Below, piece by piece: positions 53,454-61,975 of a stretch of 64,000 nucleotides of DNA (positions are counted from its first letter, which is position 1; the number at the start of each line of letters is the position of its first letter). This DNA is from Sphingobium sp. AP50. GTDB taxonomy: Bacteria > Pseudomonadota > Alphaproteobacteria > Sphingomonadales > Sphingomonadaceae. The translations under genes and the position numbers were made by a program. A model generated the notes under the pieces. That model was not told where the DNA came from. It ran no database searches and saw only the letters and a list, made by a program, of their open reading frames with translations. The stretch lies in contig NZ_FNYZ01000003.1 in NCBI RefSeq assembly GCF_900109095.1, positions 248,001 to 312,000 on the forward strand, written 5' to 3'.

Positions 53454-53747
53454 ATGCGGATTCCGCTGGCGCAATTGCCTGCCAATGGCACGCATATCGT
53501 GGAATGTGATGGCCGCCGCGTGCTGCTGTGCCGCAGCCAGAAGGGCATTCACGCCATGGCGGAAATGTGCCCGCACCAGAAACTCTCGCTAGATGGCGGG
53601 CGAGTGCGCGGCGATTTCATCATGTGCCCGCATCATGGCGCCCGTTTCAATCTGGAGGACGGGCGATCGCTGTCACCCCTGACGACGAACGGCCTGACCC
53701 TCTACCCGGTCCGGATCGACGGCGACATGATAGAGGTCGACTGCTGA
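53454..53747 (+). CDS. Rieske-type [2Fe-2S] ferredoxin
   Basis: 97 residues, one domain. Cluster ligands in MCPHQKLSLDGG and IMCPHHGARFNLEDG. AAGGGAGAGG before ATG 53454. It is the natural electron donor for the Rieske oxygenase at 42045-43478, 10 kb away, though some of these act as small-ferredoxin subunits of other oxygenases. Divergent from the thiolase operon and convergent with the SDR at 53758. No ferredoxin reductase is seen. Confidence 0.93.
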   Translation: MRIPLAQLPANGTHIVECDGRRVLLCRSQKGIHAMAEMCPHQKLSLDGGRVRGDFIMCPHHGARFNLEDGRSLSPLTTNGLTLYPVRIDGDMIEVDC

Positions 53748-53757
53748 TCGCGGCGCA

Positions 53758-54516
53758 TCATTGCGCCAGCGCACCGCCATCAACGGCCAGCGCATGGGCG
53801 GTGACGAAGCTCGCCCGGTCGGAGCAAAGCCACAAGACGGCCTCCCCCACTTCTTCCGGGCGCGCCATCCGGCCCATTGGCGCCAGATTCTCCAGCGTAG
53901 CGCGCACCTCCGGCCCCTGCTGCATCACCTCGCGCACCATATTGGTCATGGTAACGCCCGGCAGCACCGCATTGACACGTATGCCGTCGCGCGCATGGCG
54001 CAAGGCGACACTCTTGGTCAGGCCGATCACGGCATGTTTGCTGGCGGTATAGGCTGGCTGCGACGGCGCCACCGAAGCGACCAGACCCGCGACCGACGCC
54101 GTATTGACGATCGCCCCGCGCCCCTGCGGCACCATATGCCGTAACTGCGCTTTGATGCACTGCATCATCCCGCGCACATTGATGGCGAACGTCCGGTCAA
54201 AGGCATCATCGTCCCACAGCGCATCGGCGGGATGGCAGATGCCAGCATTGTTGAACGCACAGTCCAGACCGCCAAATTGCGCCACCGTCGCATCGACCAT
54301 GCGCCGTACCTCTGCCGCATCGGAGATATCGCCGGGCAGGAAGATCGCCTCGCCACCCAATTGCCGGAGTTCGGCAAGCGCATTCTCGCCTGCGTCCCTG
54401 TCAAAATCGACAATGGCAACCCGTGCGCCGCGCTGGACGAACAATATGGCCGTGGCCAGTCCGATGCCATTCGCCCCGCCCGTGATGAATATGGACTTGC
54501 CTTCAAACTCGCGCAT
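53758..54516 (-). CDS. SDR family oxidoreductase
   Basis: 252 residues: ITGGANGIGLATA cofactor loop, NNAGICHP, Ser in NTASVAG, YTASKHA for Tyr/Lys, VDGGALAQ end. AGGAGGGCGAT before ATG 54516. It follows the APH-like gene by 18 bases in the same direction, so it shares its transcript. Role: alcohol/ketone oxidation-reduction. Confidence 0.88.
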   Translation of the reverse strand: MREFEGKSIFITGGANGIGLATAILFVQRGARVAIVDFDRDAGENALAELRQLGGEAIFLPGDISDAAEVRRMVDATVAQFGGLDCAFNNAGICHPADALWDDDAFDRTFAINVRGMMQCIKAQLRHMVPQGRGAIVNTASVAGLVASVAPSQPAYTASKHAVIGLTKSVALRHARDGIRVNAVLPGVTMTNMVREVMQQGPEVRATLENLAPMGRMARPEEVGEAVLWLCSDRASFVTAHALAVDGGALAQ

Positions 54517-54533
54517 ATCGCCCTCCTCTCCCG

Positions 54534-55820
54534 TCACGCTGCAAAACGCCTGATCGCCGCGCCCATGTCATGGCGGCGCCACAGCCACAGAAACACTGTC
54601 ATCAGATGCAATTGCGCGCGCGGGATGAAGGCGTCACGGATGCGCGGATCATAGCGGTCGGCCAGCGACGCATGATCGGCAATTTCCGCGGCGATCAGGG
54701 CCGGCGCGTCCAGCATCCACGCGACGCCCAGCAATGCCGTCGCGATCAGCACGCATCGGTCGAACAATTCTGCATCGACTGTCGGGCCACCCAAAGCCGC
54801 GAGCCGTTCCAGCAGCAACGCACGCAAATGCGCGTCATGCCGATCCAGAAAGTCCGTTTCCGCCGCACAGACCATGCCGAAATAGGATTGGGCGATATTG
54901 GCCTGCCCCACACCGCCCCAGTCCAGCTGCCCGGATTGCAGGACACCCGCCTGATCCCGCCAGAACCAGGCATTGTCCGGGTTCATGTTCCAATGGGCCA
55001 GCGCCACCAGATCGGACTGCCCGTGCAGGAAAGCCCAAAGCGCCTCCTCCTTTTCCAGGACGGCGGGGGCATCCGCGCAAAAGGCATCGAGGACATCGGG
55101 ATCGGTCAGTTCCGGCGGCAATAGCTGGGGCGCCTCGCGCGCGAAGGCACGCAACGCGGCCAGCTTTTCCGCCAATCCTGCCCGATCGAAAGGGATGACC
55201 TTCACCATCGCCGGGCTGTCCGGCTGGAAAGGAAACTGGCGCTCGACCGCATCGCCAAACTGCCCCGACCGATGGAAGGCCGCCAACGCCGCAATCGCCC
55301 GTGTCTGCGCCTCATAATAAGGCAGCGGATCAGCGATCTGATAGTCGAGGCATTTTTCCAGCGCCGGTTCGACCCCTTCTGCCCCATAGGGCACACGCTC
55401 GGTGATCAGCAGGCCGGTCTTGTCCGCCACGCTATAGTCGCCGAACAGGCACCATGGCACCCGCACCGGAAAATCGGTCCGGCGCGACAACATGGCGAAG
55501 CGTACTTCCGGGTCCATCACTGGAGAAAATAGCTCGCGCAGCGGGTCCCCAAATTCCCGCGTGAACTTGGCGAACAGACGAGTCGGCAAATCCGGTGCCG
55601 CATGCGCATAGCGCACATCGATCTCCATCTTGCGCCCCATGCCGCCGCCGAAAAATTCGCGCTTATGGGTGATCTCCGTCACGACATTGTCCGGCCCGAT
55701 CGCTCCCGATGCGCGAAACAGCCGGGTCAGATGCCCCGGCGCATCTTCCAGCAGCACGTCGACGCTGGCCGGAAAGGCCGCGCCGACATGGTCGCCCTCG
55801 ACCAGTTTGGGAAATCCCAT
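54534..55820 (-). CDS. APH-like (ecdysteroid-kinase/choline-kinase type) protein with an altered catalytic loop
   Basis: 428 residues, larger than the other APH-fold proteins. FGGGMGRKMEIDVRYA N-lobe, LLITERVPYGAEGVEPALEK hinge, then LAHWNMNPDN where active members read HGDxxxxN: the base Asp is replaced by Asn, while the final Asn stays and the metal Asp (SGQLDWGGVG) is kept. It may be inactive or use another base. Upstream of an SDR in a two-gene leftward operon; divergent from the MFS gene at 55977. Confidence 0.8.
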   Translation of the reverse strand: MGFPKLVEGDHVGAAFPASVDVLLEDAPGHLTRLFRASGAIGPDNVVTEITHKREFFGGGMGRKMEIDVRYAHAAPDLPTRLFAKFTREFGDPLRELFSPVMDPEVRFAMLSRRTDFPVRVPWCLFGDYSVADKTGLLITERVPYGAEGVEPALEKCLDYQIADPLPYYEAQTRAIAALAAFHRSGQFGDAVERQFPFQPDSPAMVKVIPFDRAGLAEKLAALRAFAREAPQLLPPELTDPDVLDAFCADAPAVLEKEEALWAFLHGQSDLVALAHWNMNPDNAWFWRDQAGVLQSGQLDWGGVGQANIAQSYFGMVCAAETDFLDRHDAHLRALLLERLAALGGPTVDAELFDRCVLIATALLGVAWMLDAPALIAAEIADHASLADRYDPRIRDAFIPRAQLHLMTVFLWLWRRHDMGAAIRRFAA

Positions 55821-55976
55821 CCTCTCACCTCATTCCGCCCGTCTTGCCGGGCATTGCCTCTTTGTGCCGACTATCCGCGATGGATGTTTACACGTCAATT
55901 ATCGTATTGCTATTTATCATTCGCTGGCGAACTTATTGACTCGATAAGCATGAGGCGACCGGGAGAGGATAAATAT

Positions 55977-57281
55977 ATGCAAAACAGGCCATGGTATGCC
56001 GTCCTGCTACTCGCCGCCCTCTACGTCATCTCCTATGTCGATCGCCTGATCCTGACCCTGCTGGTCGATCCGATGAAGGCGGATCTCGGCATCAGCGACC
56101 TTCAGGTCGGCCTGCTGATCGGCCCGGCTTTCGCCATCCTCTTTTCGGTGATCGGCCTGCCGGTCGCATGGCTGATCGATCGCGGCAACCGCACAAAATA
56201 TCTGGCAGCCGGGATCATCCTGTGGAGCCTGTCGACCCTGCTTGCCGGCTATGCATCTTCCTTCGCGATGCTGTTCGCTTTGCGGATGGGTCTGGCCGTG
56301 GGCGAATCGGTGCTGGCACCCGCCGCCATATCGCTGATCGGCGACCTGTTCCCGCGCGACCGGCGGGCGGCGCCCAGCGCCATCTTCATCGCGGCGGGCA
56401 CGACCGGCGTGATGCTGGCCTATGTCGTCGGCGCCGCCGCGCTCGATCTGGCCCGCAGCGGCGCCCTTGCCACGCTGCCGCTGATCGGCGCGCTCCCGGC
56501 TTGGCGTCAGACATTGGTGCTGATCGCCCTGCCCGGCTTCCTGATCGTGCCTCTGCTCCTCCTCACCGTGCCGGAACCAAAACGCGGGGCGATGGAACAA
56601 GCCTCGACAGACGTCACGACATCGGCGGAGGCGACAGAACGCCGTTTCGGCATCTTCCTCAACCGATCGGATGCTGTCCGCTTCTATGGCTGCCTCTTCA
56701 TCGGCAACGCCATATTGGGCACGATGCTCTATGGCGTGCTCGCCTGGTATCCGACCCATCTCATCCGCAGCCAGAATATCGCGCCAGCGCAGGCCGGCTA
56801 TCTCTTCTCCACCGCGCTGGCGCTCGGCGTCGTGCTGACCATCCTCTTCCCGACCCTGTCCCAGCGCCTTGCCCGATCCGGTCGGCGTGACATTCTCATG
56901 CGCATTCCACTGGTCGTCATACCGATTGGCCTCCTGCTGTTCATCGCTGCGCTTCTCCAGCATAGCCTGCTTGGCGCATCGCTACTCATGGGGCTGGGCT
57001 TCAGCCTGCTCAGCGCCATCAATGCGCTGCCGTCCATCACGGTCCCGCTCACCGCACCGCCAGCCTTGCGCGGTCGCCTCGTGGCGATGGTCCAGTTCTG
57101 CAACAATATCATCAGCCTCAGCCTGGGCGCCTATCTCGTCGCCCTGCTGGCACAGACGCGCTTTCCGGGGCCGGCAGGGCTGGGACAGGCCATGCTGGTC
57201 ATTGCGCTGATCGCCGGGCCGATTGCCTGGATACTCTATGCCTGCGCCTGGCGCCCCTATCGCCGCGCAACCATCGCCTGA
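55977..57281 (+). CDS. MFS transporter
   Basis: 434 residues, twelve predicted membrane helices with the MFS loop 2-3 motif GLPVAWLIDRGNRTKY and DRRAAPSAIF in the middle. GGGAGAGGAT precedes ATG 55977; the frame extends upstream without reason. Related carriers take up aromatic acids and other organic anions. A second MFS gene follows 52 bases downstream in the same direction. Substrate unknown. Confidence 0.92.
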   Translation: MQNRPWYAVLLLAALYVISYVDRLILTLLVDPMKADLGISDLQVGLLIGPAFAILFSVIGLPVAWLIDRGNRTKYLAAGIILWSLSTLLAGYASSFAMLFALRMGLAVGESVLAPAAISLIGDLFPRDRRAAPSAIFIAAGTTGVMLAYVVGAAALDLARSGALATLPLIGALPAWRQTLVLIALPGFLIVPLLLLTVPEPKRGAMEQASTDVTTSAEATERRFGIFLNRSDAVRFYGCLFIGNAILGTMLYGVLAWYPTHLIRSQNIAPAQAGYLFSTALALGVVLTILFPTLSQRLARSGRRDILMRIPLVVIPIGLLLFIAALLQHSLLGASLLMGLGFSLLSAINALPSITVPLTAPPALRGRLVAMVQFCNNIISLSLGAYLVALLAQTRFPGPAGLGQAMLVIALIAGPIAWILYACAWRPYRRATIA

Positions 57282-57333
57282 CCATTTCATCGGCGAGACC
57301 GCACCCGGCGCGCCTATCGGAGAGAGAAACACC

Positions 57334-58560
57334 ATGGCAACGACCGCCGCCCGCAGCGGGCAATCCTTTCAGGGCTGGCGCATGGTCGCCCTGATCTTCG
57401 TCATTCTCAACTGCTCCTTGGGTGTCAACTTCGCCGTCTACGGCGCGTTGGTGGACGCGATCCAGACCAGCTTCACCACCAGTCGCGCTCTTGCCGCTGC
57501 CGGGCTCAGCATGCTGACGCTCGCGCTCGGCCTGCTGTCGCCTCTCGTGGGCGGACTGATGCGCCGCGTATCGATCCGCACCCTGATGCTGACAGGCATG
57601 ATGCTCAATGCGCTCGGATTCTTCCTGCTGACGCAAGTCAGCCATATCGGGCTATTGCTTACGATCTACATGCTGCTGATCGGTCCCGGCTTTGCCCTGT
57701 CCGGCCCGGTCCCCTGCACCGCCATCATCGCCAACTGGTTCGATAGCGGTCGTGGCAAGGCGCTGGGCATCATCAACATGCCGGTCGGCAACAGCCTGAT
57801 GCCGTTGCTGGCAGCCGCCATTCTCGCTACCCTTGGCCTGCGGGCTACCTTTTTAGGGCAAGGCATCGTCCTGATCGCCATGCTCCCGCTGATCTGGCTG
57901 GTCGTCGATCATCCCGGCCGGATCGGCCAGCATGCGCTCGGCGCCAGCTCCGATCAGGAGAACGAGACGGGGCAGTCCACATCCATGACGGCTGGCCAGA
58001 TTCTGCGCTCGCCGCCCTTTCTGGTCCTGACGCTGGGCGTATCCTTGCTCAGCGCGGCGGGGCTGGTGATGGTGACCCATATCGTCGCTCTTGCCATGGA
58101 CCGGGGCGTTGCACTGGCGCCAGCCTCCTTGCTGCTGTCCGCCTTCGGCCTTGCCGGTGTAGTCGGCGCGCCCCTGTTCGGCTGGATCGCGGACCGCATC
58201 GGTGGTGGCCGCGCCTTTGCGCTATTGGGCCTCATCCAGATACCCGCCTGGCTTGGCCTGATGGTCGCGGGGAGCGATCTGCCCGCCCTGTTGGGCCTGA
58301 CCTTCGCGATCGGCCTGTGCTGCAACGCCATCCTGCCCCTTTTCGGGTCGCTAATGGGTAGCTGGCTGGGATCATCCAATGTCGGCCTGGGTATGGGCCT
58401 GTGCTATCTGCTGCAAATCCCGTTCATGTTCGGCGCCGGGCCGCTGGCCGGCGCAATGTTCGATCGCTTCGGCGGCTATGGACCAACGATCCTGCTGCAT
58501 GTCGGCACCTTCGCCCTGATCGGCCTGCTGTTCCTGCTCTACCGACCACGCCCGATATGA
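57334..58560 (+). CDS. MFS transporter
   Basis: 408 residues, twelve predicted helices. It resembles the oxalate/formate-antiporter-like group (NCSLGVNFAVYGALVDAI, GPVPCTAIIANWFDSGRGKALGI). GGAGAGAG before ATG 57334. Arranged in tandem with the MFS at 55977, in one operon. One may import the substrate and the other export or import a side product. Its end lies 6 bases from the end of the opposing SDR. Confidence 0.92.
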   Translation: MATTAARSGQSFQGWRMVALIFVILNCSLGVNFAVYGALVDAIQTSFTTSRALAAAGLSMLTLALGLLSPLVGGLMRRVSIRTLMLTGMMLNALGFFLLTQVSHIGLLLTIYMLLIGPGFALSGPVPCTAIIANWFDSGRGKALGIINMPVGNSLMPLLAAAILATLGLRATFLGQGIVLIAMLPLIWLVVDHPGRIGQHALGASSDQENETGQSTSMTAGQILRSPPFLVLTLGVSLLSAAGLVMVTHIVALAMDRGVALAPASLLLSAFGLAGVVGAPLFGWIADRIGGGRAFALLGLIQIPAWLGLMVAGSDLPALLGLTFAIGLCCNAILPLFGSLMGSWLGSSNVGLGMGLCYLLQIPFMFGAGPLAGAMFDRFGGYGPTILLHVGTFALIGLLFLLYRPRPI

Positions 58561-58566
58561 AGCGGA

Positions 58567-59406
58567 TCAGTCCGCGGCAAAGTCCGTGCTTTCGCTCAGC
58601 GTTCGCCAATCTTCCAATTCCATATGCCGGGCATCCAGCGCGTCCTTGACGATCGCATAGGCATCGCTGCCCAGCACCAGTCTGGTCGGCGGCGTCTGGG
58701 CATTCATGGCATCGATGATGGCACGCGCGCCCCTGCGCGGATCGCCGATCTGCGTCCCGCTGGCCGCCGACGCGGCCGCCCGCCGCCGGGCGAGAAAATC
58801 ATAGTCGGGATGCGGGGCCGATGCATGCATGAGCGAGCGCCCGGAGAAATCCGTGCGAAAATAGCCGGGTTCGACGATCATCACCCCGATACCAAAGCGA
58901 TCCACCTCTCCGACCAGCGCTTCGGACAAGGCCTCCAGCGCAAATTTCGACGTCGAGTAGAAGGCCGATCCGGCAAAGGATCGAACCCCCGCGATGGACG
59001 AGATGTTCACGATAAACCCAGAACCCCGCGCCCGCATATCGGGCAAGGCTGCGCGAATCAGGCGAAGCGGCCCAAAGAAATTGACGTCCATCTGGGTCGC
59101 AATCTCTTCGTCGCTGCTTTCCTCGACACCGCCCAGAAATCCATAGCCGGCATTGTTCACCAGCACATCGATACCGCCAAACGCCTTCGCCTGCTCCAGC
59201 GCGCCCGCCATACCGACCGGATCGCGAATATCCAGCTGAACCGCCAGCACGCGATCGGGCGCGATCGCCTTCAAATCGTCCAGCGTATCGGGATTGCGCG
59301 CGGTGGCGATGACCCGCCCGCCCCGCGCCAATATGACCTGCGCGATCGCCTTGCCAAAGCCGGAGGAGGCTCCGGTGATGAACCAGTTCTTCTCGCCCCA
59401 TTCCAT
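58567..59406 (-). CDS. SDR family oxidoreductase (oxidoreductase/short-chain, DltE-like)
   Basis: 279 residues: WFITGASSGFGKAIA, NNAGYGFLGG, Ser in NISSIAG, FYSTSKFALEALSEAL for Tyr/Lys, then a long C-terminus (VEPGYFRTDF, LVLGSDAYAIV) as in SDRs of the retinol-dehydrogenase type with NADP preference. GGAGGA lies 9 bases upstream of ATG 59406. It follows the DUF7064/7065-like gene by 55 bases. Confidence 0.88.
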   Translation of the reverse strand: MEWGEKNWFITGASSGFGKAIAQVILARGGRVIATARNPDTLDDLKAIAPDRVLAVQLDIRDPVGMAGALEQAKAFGGIDVLVNNAGYGFLGGVEESSDEEIATQMDVNFFGPLRLIRAALPDMRARGSGFIVNISSIAGVRSFAGSAFYSTSKFALEALSEALVGEVDRFGIGVMIVEPGYFRTDFSGRSLMHASAPHPDYDFLARRRAAASAASGTQIGDPRRGARAIIDAMNAQTPPTRLVLGSDAYAIVKDALDARHMELEDWRTLSESTDFAAD

Positions 59407-59461
59407 CAGCGCATCCTCCTCCAACTATTGGGTCGCCCCCGCTCAACCGGCGGGCGGCGGG

Positions 59462-60469
59462 TCATTCTTCCGGCATGATCCGGCCGTTGACGGTGCGTTC
59501 ATAGCAACCATAGCCCGGCACCGATCCGTTCAGCCGCAGCTTCACCGACTGTTCCAGCAGGGCAAGCGTGGGCTCATCCGTGTCGGACTTGTACACGCCC
59601 ACATATTGGTCGTTCGGCGACGTGAGCGAGGAATAGCTATTGCTGCTGTAGCCGACCGTCTCGATATCCAGCCGCCCCTTTTCATAGACGATGCTGAACG
59701 AAATCGGCTCCTCGTCGCGTGTGGCATCGTCGCACCGCCAGCCCATTTCCAGCTTGCCCGGATAGAGGCGGTCGCCCTCATAAACCACGGCTTCGGAGAA
59801 CACGACCTTGCCGTCGCTGCGCGTCATCGCATCGAACAGCAGGAAACTGATGCCATTCTCAAAATAGCCCTGATGCCATTGATGGTTGAGCAGATCCTTA
59901 TTGTCGCGCGGACCCAGGCTATGGTCCCGATTGGCGATCGTATCGATGTCAAAGCGATCCGCTCCAACCTGCAACCATCCGGTCACGCGCCCGATCTGCT
60001 CAATATGGCCGGCGGGCAGGAAGTCCTGCAACCCGCCGACCTTATGCAGATCCCAGATGTCCGCATCAGATTCGAAGGTAAGTTCATAGGTCATGGGCGT
60101 GCGCGGCCCTTCCAGCACCAACCCGTCCCGCATCGACTGGGCCGGCACCCGCCGGACGCCGCCTGCATAACTATAGGTCAGCTTGCGGCCCGGTTCGATG
60201 ATGCGGATGGCATAATGCGGCCCGCCGGGACCGTCCTTGGCGGCCCGGCCATTGCCGATCGCGCGATTGCCCACGACGCTGCCGTCCGGCAAGCGGACGA
60301 TGGTGGTTTCCCGGAACATGGTCAGGTCTTTGCGCCAGCGGCCAAGATGCAGCCAAAAACCCACGCCTGCCTTGGGATCGTCCCCGGCCAGCAGGAAATT
60401 CTCGCTCCAGTTGGGTGTGTCGGGGAAGGCCCCATCCCATGGATAATCGTTGATCGGCGGTGTCGGCAT
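59462..60469 (-). CDS. Uncharacterised lipocalin-like protein (DUF7064/DUF7065 type), second copy
   Basis: 335 residues, without a signal peptide. Shares ANRDHSLGPRD with the RDHSWG of the protein at 39514-40743 and a similar aromatic beta-rich pattern (WLHLGRWRKDLTMFRETTIVRL; GYFENGISFLLFDAM). Overall identity is low and the N-terminus (PPINDYPWDGAFPD) differs, so the assignment is tentative. CAGGAG before ATG 60469. It leads a leftward unit with the SDR and diverges from the lipoyl-domain gene. Confidence 0.68.
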   Translation of the reverse strand: MPTPPINDYPWDGAFPDTPNWSENFLLAGDDPKAGVGFWLHLGRWRKDLTMFRETTIVRLPDGSVVGNRAIGNGRAAKDGPGGPHYAIRIIEPGRKLTYSYAGGVRRVPAQSMRDGLVLEGPRTPMTYELTFESDADIWDLHKVGGLQDFLPAGHIEQIGRVTGWLQVGADRFDIDTIANRDHSLGPRDNKDLLNHQWHQGYFENGISFLLFDAMTRSDGKVVFSEAVVYEGDRLYPGKLEMGWRCDDATRDEEPISFSIVYEKGRLDIETVGYSSNSYSSLTSPNDQYVGVYKSDTDEPTLALLEQSVKLRLNGSVPGYGCYERTVNGRIMPEE

Positions 60470-60680
60470 GGCGAAACTCCTGGTCGAAACAGCGGCGAAC
60501 GATGTCAGCCACAGGGGTTCGACGCGCGAACACAGGGTTCCACCCGCTCCTCTCCAGCTTCCCATCGGATCTTGTGCCGCATTTAGTGGCTGACACCGGC
60601 GCGCCTGTCAATATAGTACGTCGGCATACGAATTTGCACTGTCGCGCTCTTGATGACGCAATTTCGCTGGACGCAATCGG

Positions 60681-60692
60681 TACGCTAGATTA
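60681..60692. promoter_or_regulatory. Operator A8 (single, weak)
   Basis: TACGCTAGATTA matches the left element of A6 (CACGCTAGATTA) in 11 of 12 positions and lies 58 bases upstream of the lipoyl-domain gene. Here there is no second site at 15 bp. Confidence 0.5.
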
Positions 60693-60750
60693 CTTCATGG
60701 GTCGCATACATACGGTAATCAACAAATGTCGAACTTGGAGAGAGGTTTTC

Positions 60751-60981
60751 ATGGCTACCGAAATCATTCTGCCCAAACTTGGTTTTTCGATGAACGAAGG
60801 CCTTCTGTCCGAATGGCTGGTCGCCGATGGCGGCACGGTGACGGCTGGCGAACCGCTGTTCGCGCTGGAAAGCGACAAATCGACTCAGGAGGTTGAAGCG
60901 CCGGTCAGCGGCACGCTGAAAATCCTGAAGCAGACCGGCGAAACCTATGAAGTGGGGACCGTTCTGGGCGAAATCATCTGA
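60751..60981 (+). CDS. Stand-alone lipoyl/biotinyl domain protein
   Basis: 76 residues making one complete beta-sandwich: EIILPKLGFSMNEGLLSEW, then ALESDKSTQEVEAPVSGTL. The hairpin tip SDKST presents Lys43, matching the lipoyl site (DKA/DKS) of E2 enzymes rather than biotinyl EAMKM. E2 catalytic domains, E1 and E3 are all absent nearby. GGAGAGAGG upstream. Followed by the BKACE and CoA-ligase genes in the same direction. Possibly a free lipoyl carrier protein, as in glycine cleavage or related systems; function unknown. Confidence 0.84.
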   Translation: MATEIILPKLGFSMNEGLLSEWLVADGGTVTAGEPLFALESDKSTQEVEAPVSGTLKILKQTGETYEVGTVLGEII

Positions 60982-61042
60982 TCGCGCTACGATCCGAACA
61001 TAGAAACCATAGGGAGAGGCGTGTCAGGCGCCGCACAAGATC

Positions 61043-61975
61043 ATGAAGCGTACCGACAAGGTCATCATCACCTGCGCCGTCACGGGCTCGATCCACACGC
61101 CCAGCATGTCCCCCCATCTGCCGATCACGCCGGATCAGATCGCCGCAGATGCCATCGCCGCCGCACAAGCCGGCGCCGCGATGCTCCATCTGCATGCCCG
61201 CAATCCGGAAACCGGTCAGCCATCGCAGGACCCGGCCCTGTTCGCGCAATTCCTGCCCCGCATCAAGCAATCGACCGATGCGATCCTGAACATCACCACC
61301 GGCGGGGGCCTGGGCATGAGCCTGGACGACCGGCTGGCACCCACCAAGAAATTCAAGCCCGAAGTCTGTTCGATGAATATGGGGTCGGTGAATTTCAACA
61401 TTTCCGGCGCCGGGGCGAAGATCGACAATTGGCAGCATGACTGGGAGAAACCCTATCTGGACATGACGAAGGATTTCATCCTGTCCAACACCTTCGCCCA
61501 GATCGAACGGGCCATGACCGAATTGTCGGACCAGGGCACCCGCTACGAATTCGAATGCTATGATGTCGGACATCTCTACAATCTGGCGCATTTCGTCGAT
61601 CGCGGGATGTTGAAGCCACCCTTCTTCATTCAGGGCGTGTTCGGCATATTGGGCGGGCTCGGCCCGGACCCGGAAAATGTGATGCACATGAAATCGACCG
61701 CAGACCGGTTGTTCGGCGAGGATTATATCTTCTCCGCGCTCGCGGCGGGCAAGCATCAGATGCGCCTCGTCACCCTTTCGGCTCTGCTGGGCGGTTCGGT
61801 TCGCGTCGGGCTGGAAGACAGCCTCTATGCGGGCAAGGGCCTGATGGCGACATCCAACGCCGTTCAGGTGGCCAAGATTCGCCGGGTTCTGGAGGAACTG
61901 AGCCTCAGCGTCGCGACACCTGCCGAAGCACGGGAGATGATGCAGACGAAGGGGGGAGACAATGTCGCTTTCTGA
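61043..61975 (+). CDS. BKACE-family beta-keto acid cleavage enzyme (Kce-like)
   Basis: 310 residues, TIM barrel of the 3-keto-5-aminohexanoate cleavage family (DUF849). The zinc-site motif AAMLHLHAR supplies His49 and His51; NMGSVNF and GHLYNLAHFVDRG are family landmarks. The reaction is a beta-keto acid + acetyl-CoA giving acetoacetate + a new acyl-CoA, so it can end a degradation pathway without ATP. The ribosome binding site is poorly spaced; 61043 is the first in-frame ATG. It overlaps the CoA-ligase start by 14 bases. Confidence 0.93.
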   Translation: MKRTDKVIITCAVTGSIHTPSMSPHLPITPDQIAADAIAAAQAGAAMLHLHARNPETGQPSQDPALFAQFLPRIKQSTDAILNITTGGGLGMSLDDRLAPTKKFKPEVCSMNMGSVNFNISGAGAKIDNWQHDWEKPYLDMTKDFILSNTFAQIERAMTELSDQGTRYEFECYDVGHLYNLAHFVDRGMLKPPFFIQGVFGILGGLGPDPENVMHMKSTADRLFGEDYIFSALAAGKHQMRLVTLSALLGGSVRVGLEDSLYAGKGLMATSNAVQVAKIRRVLEELSLSVATPAEAREMMQTKGGDNVAF

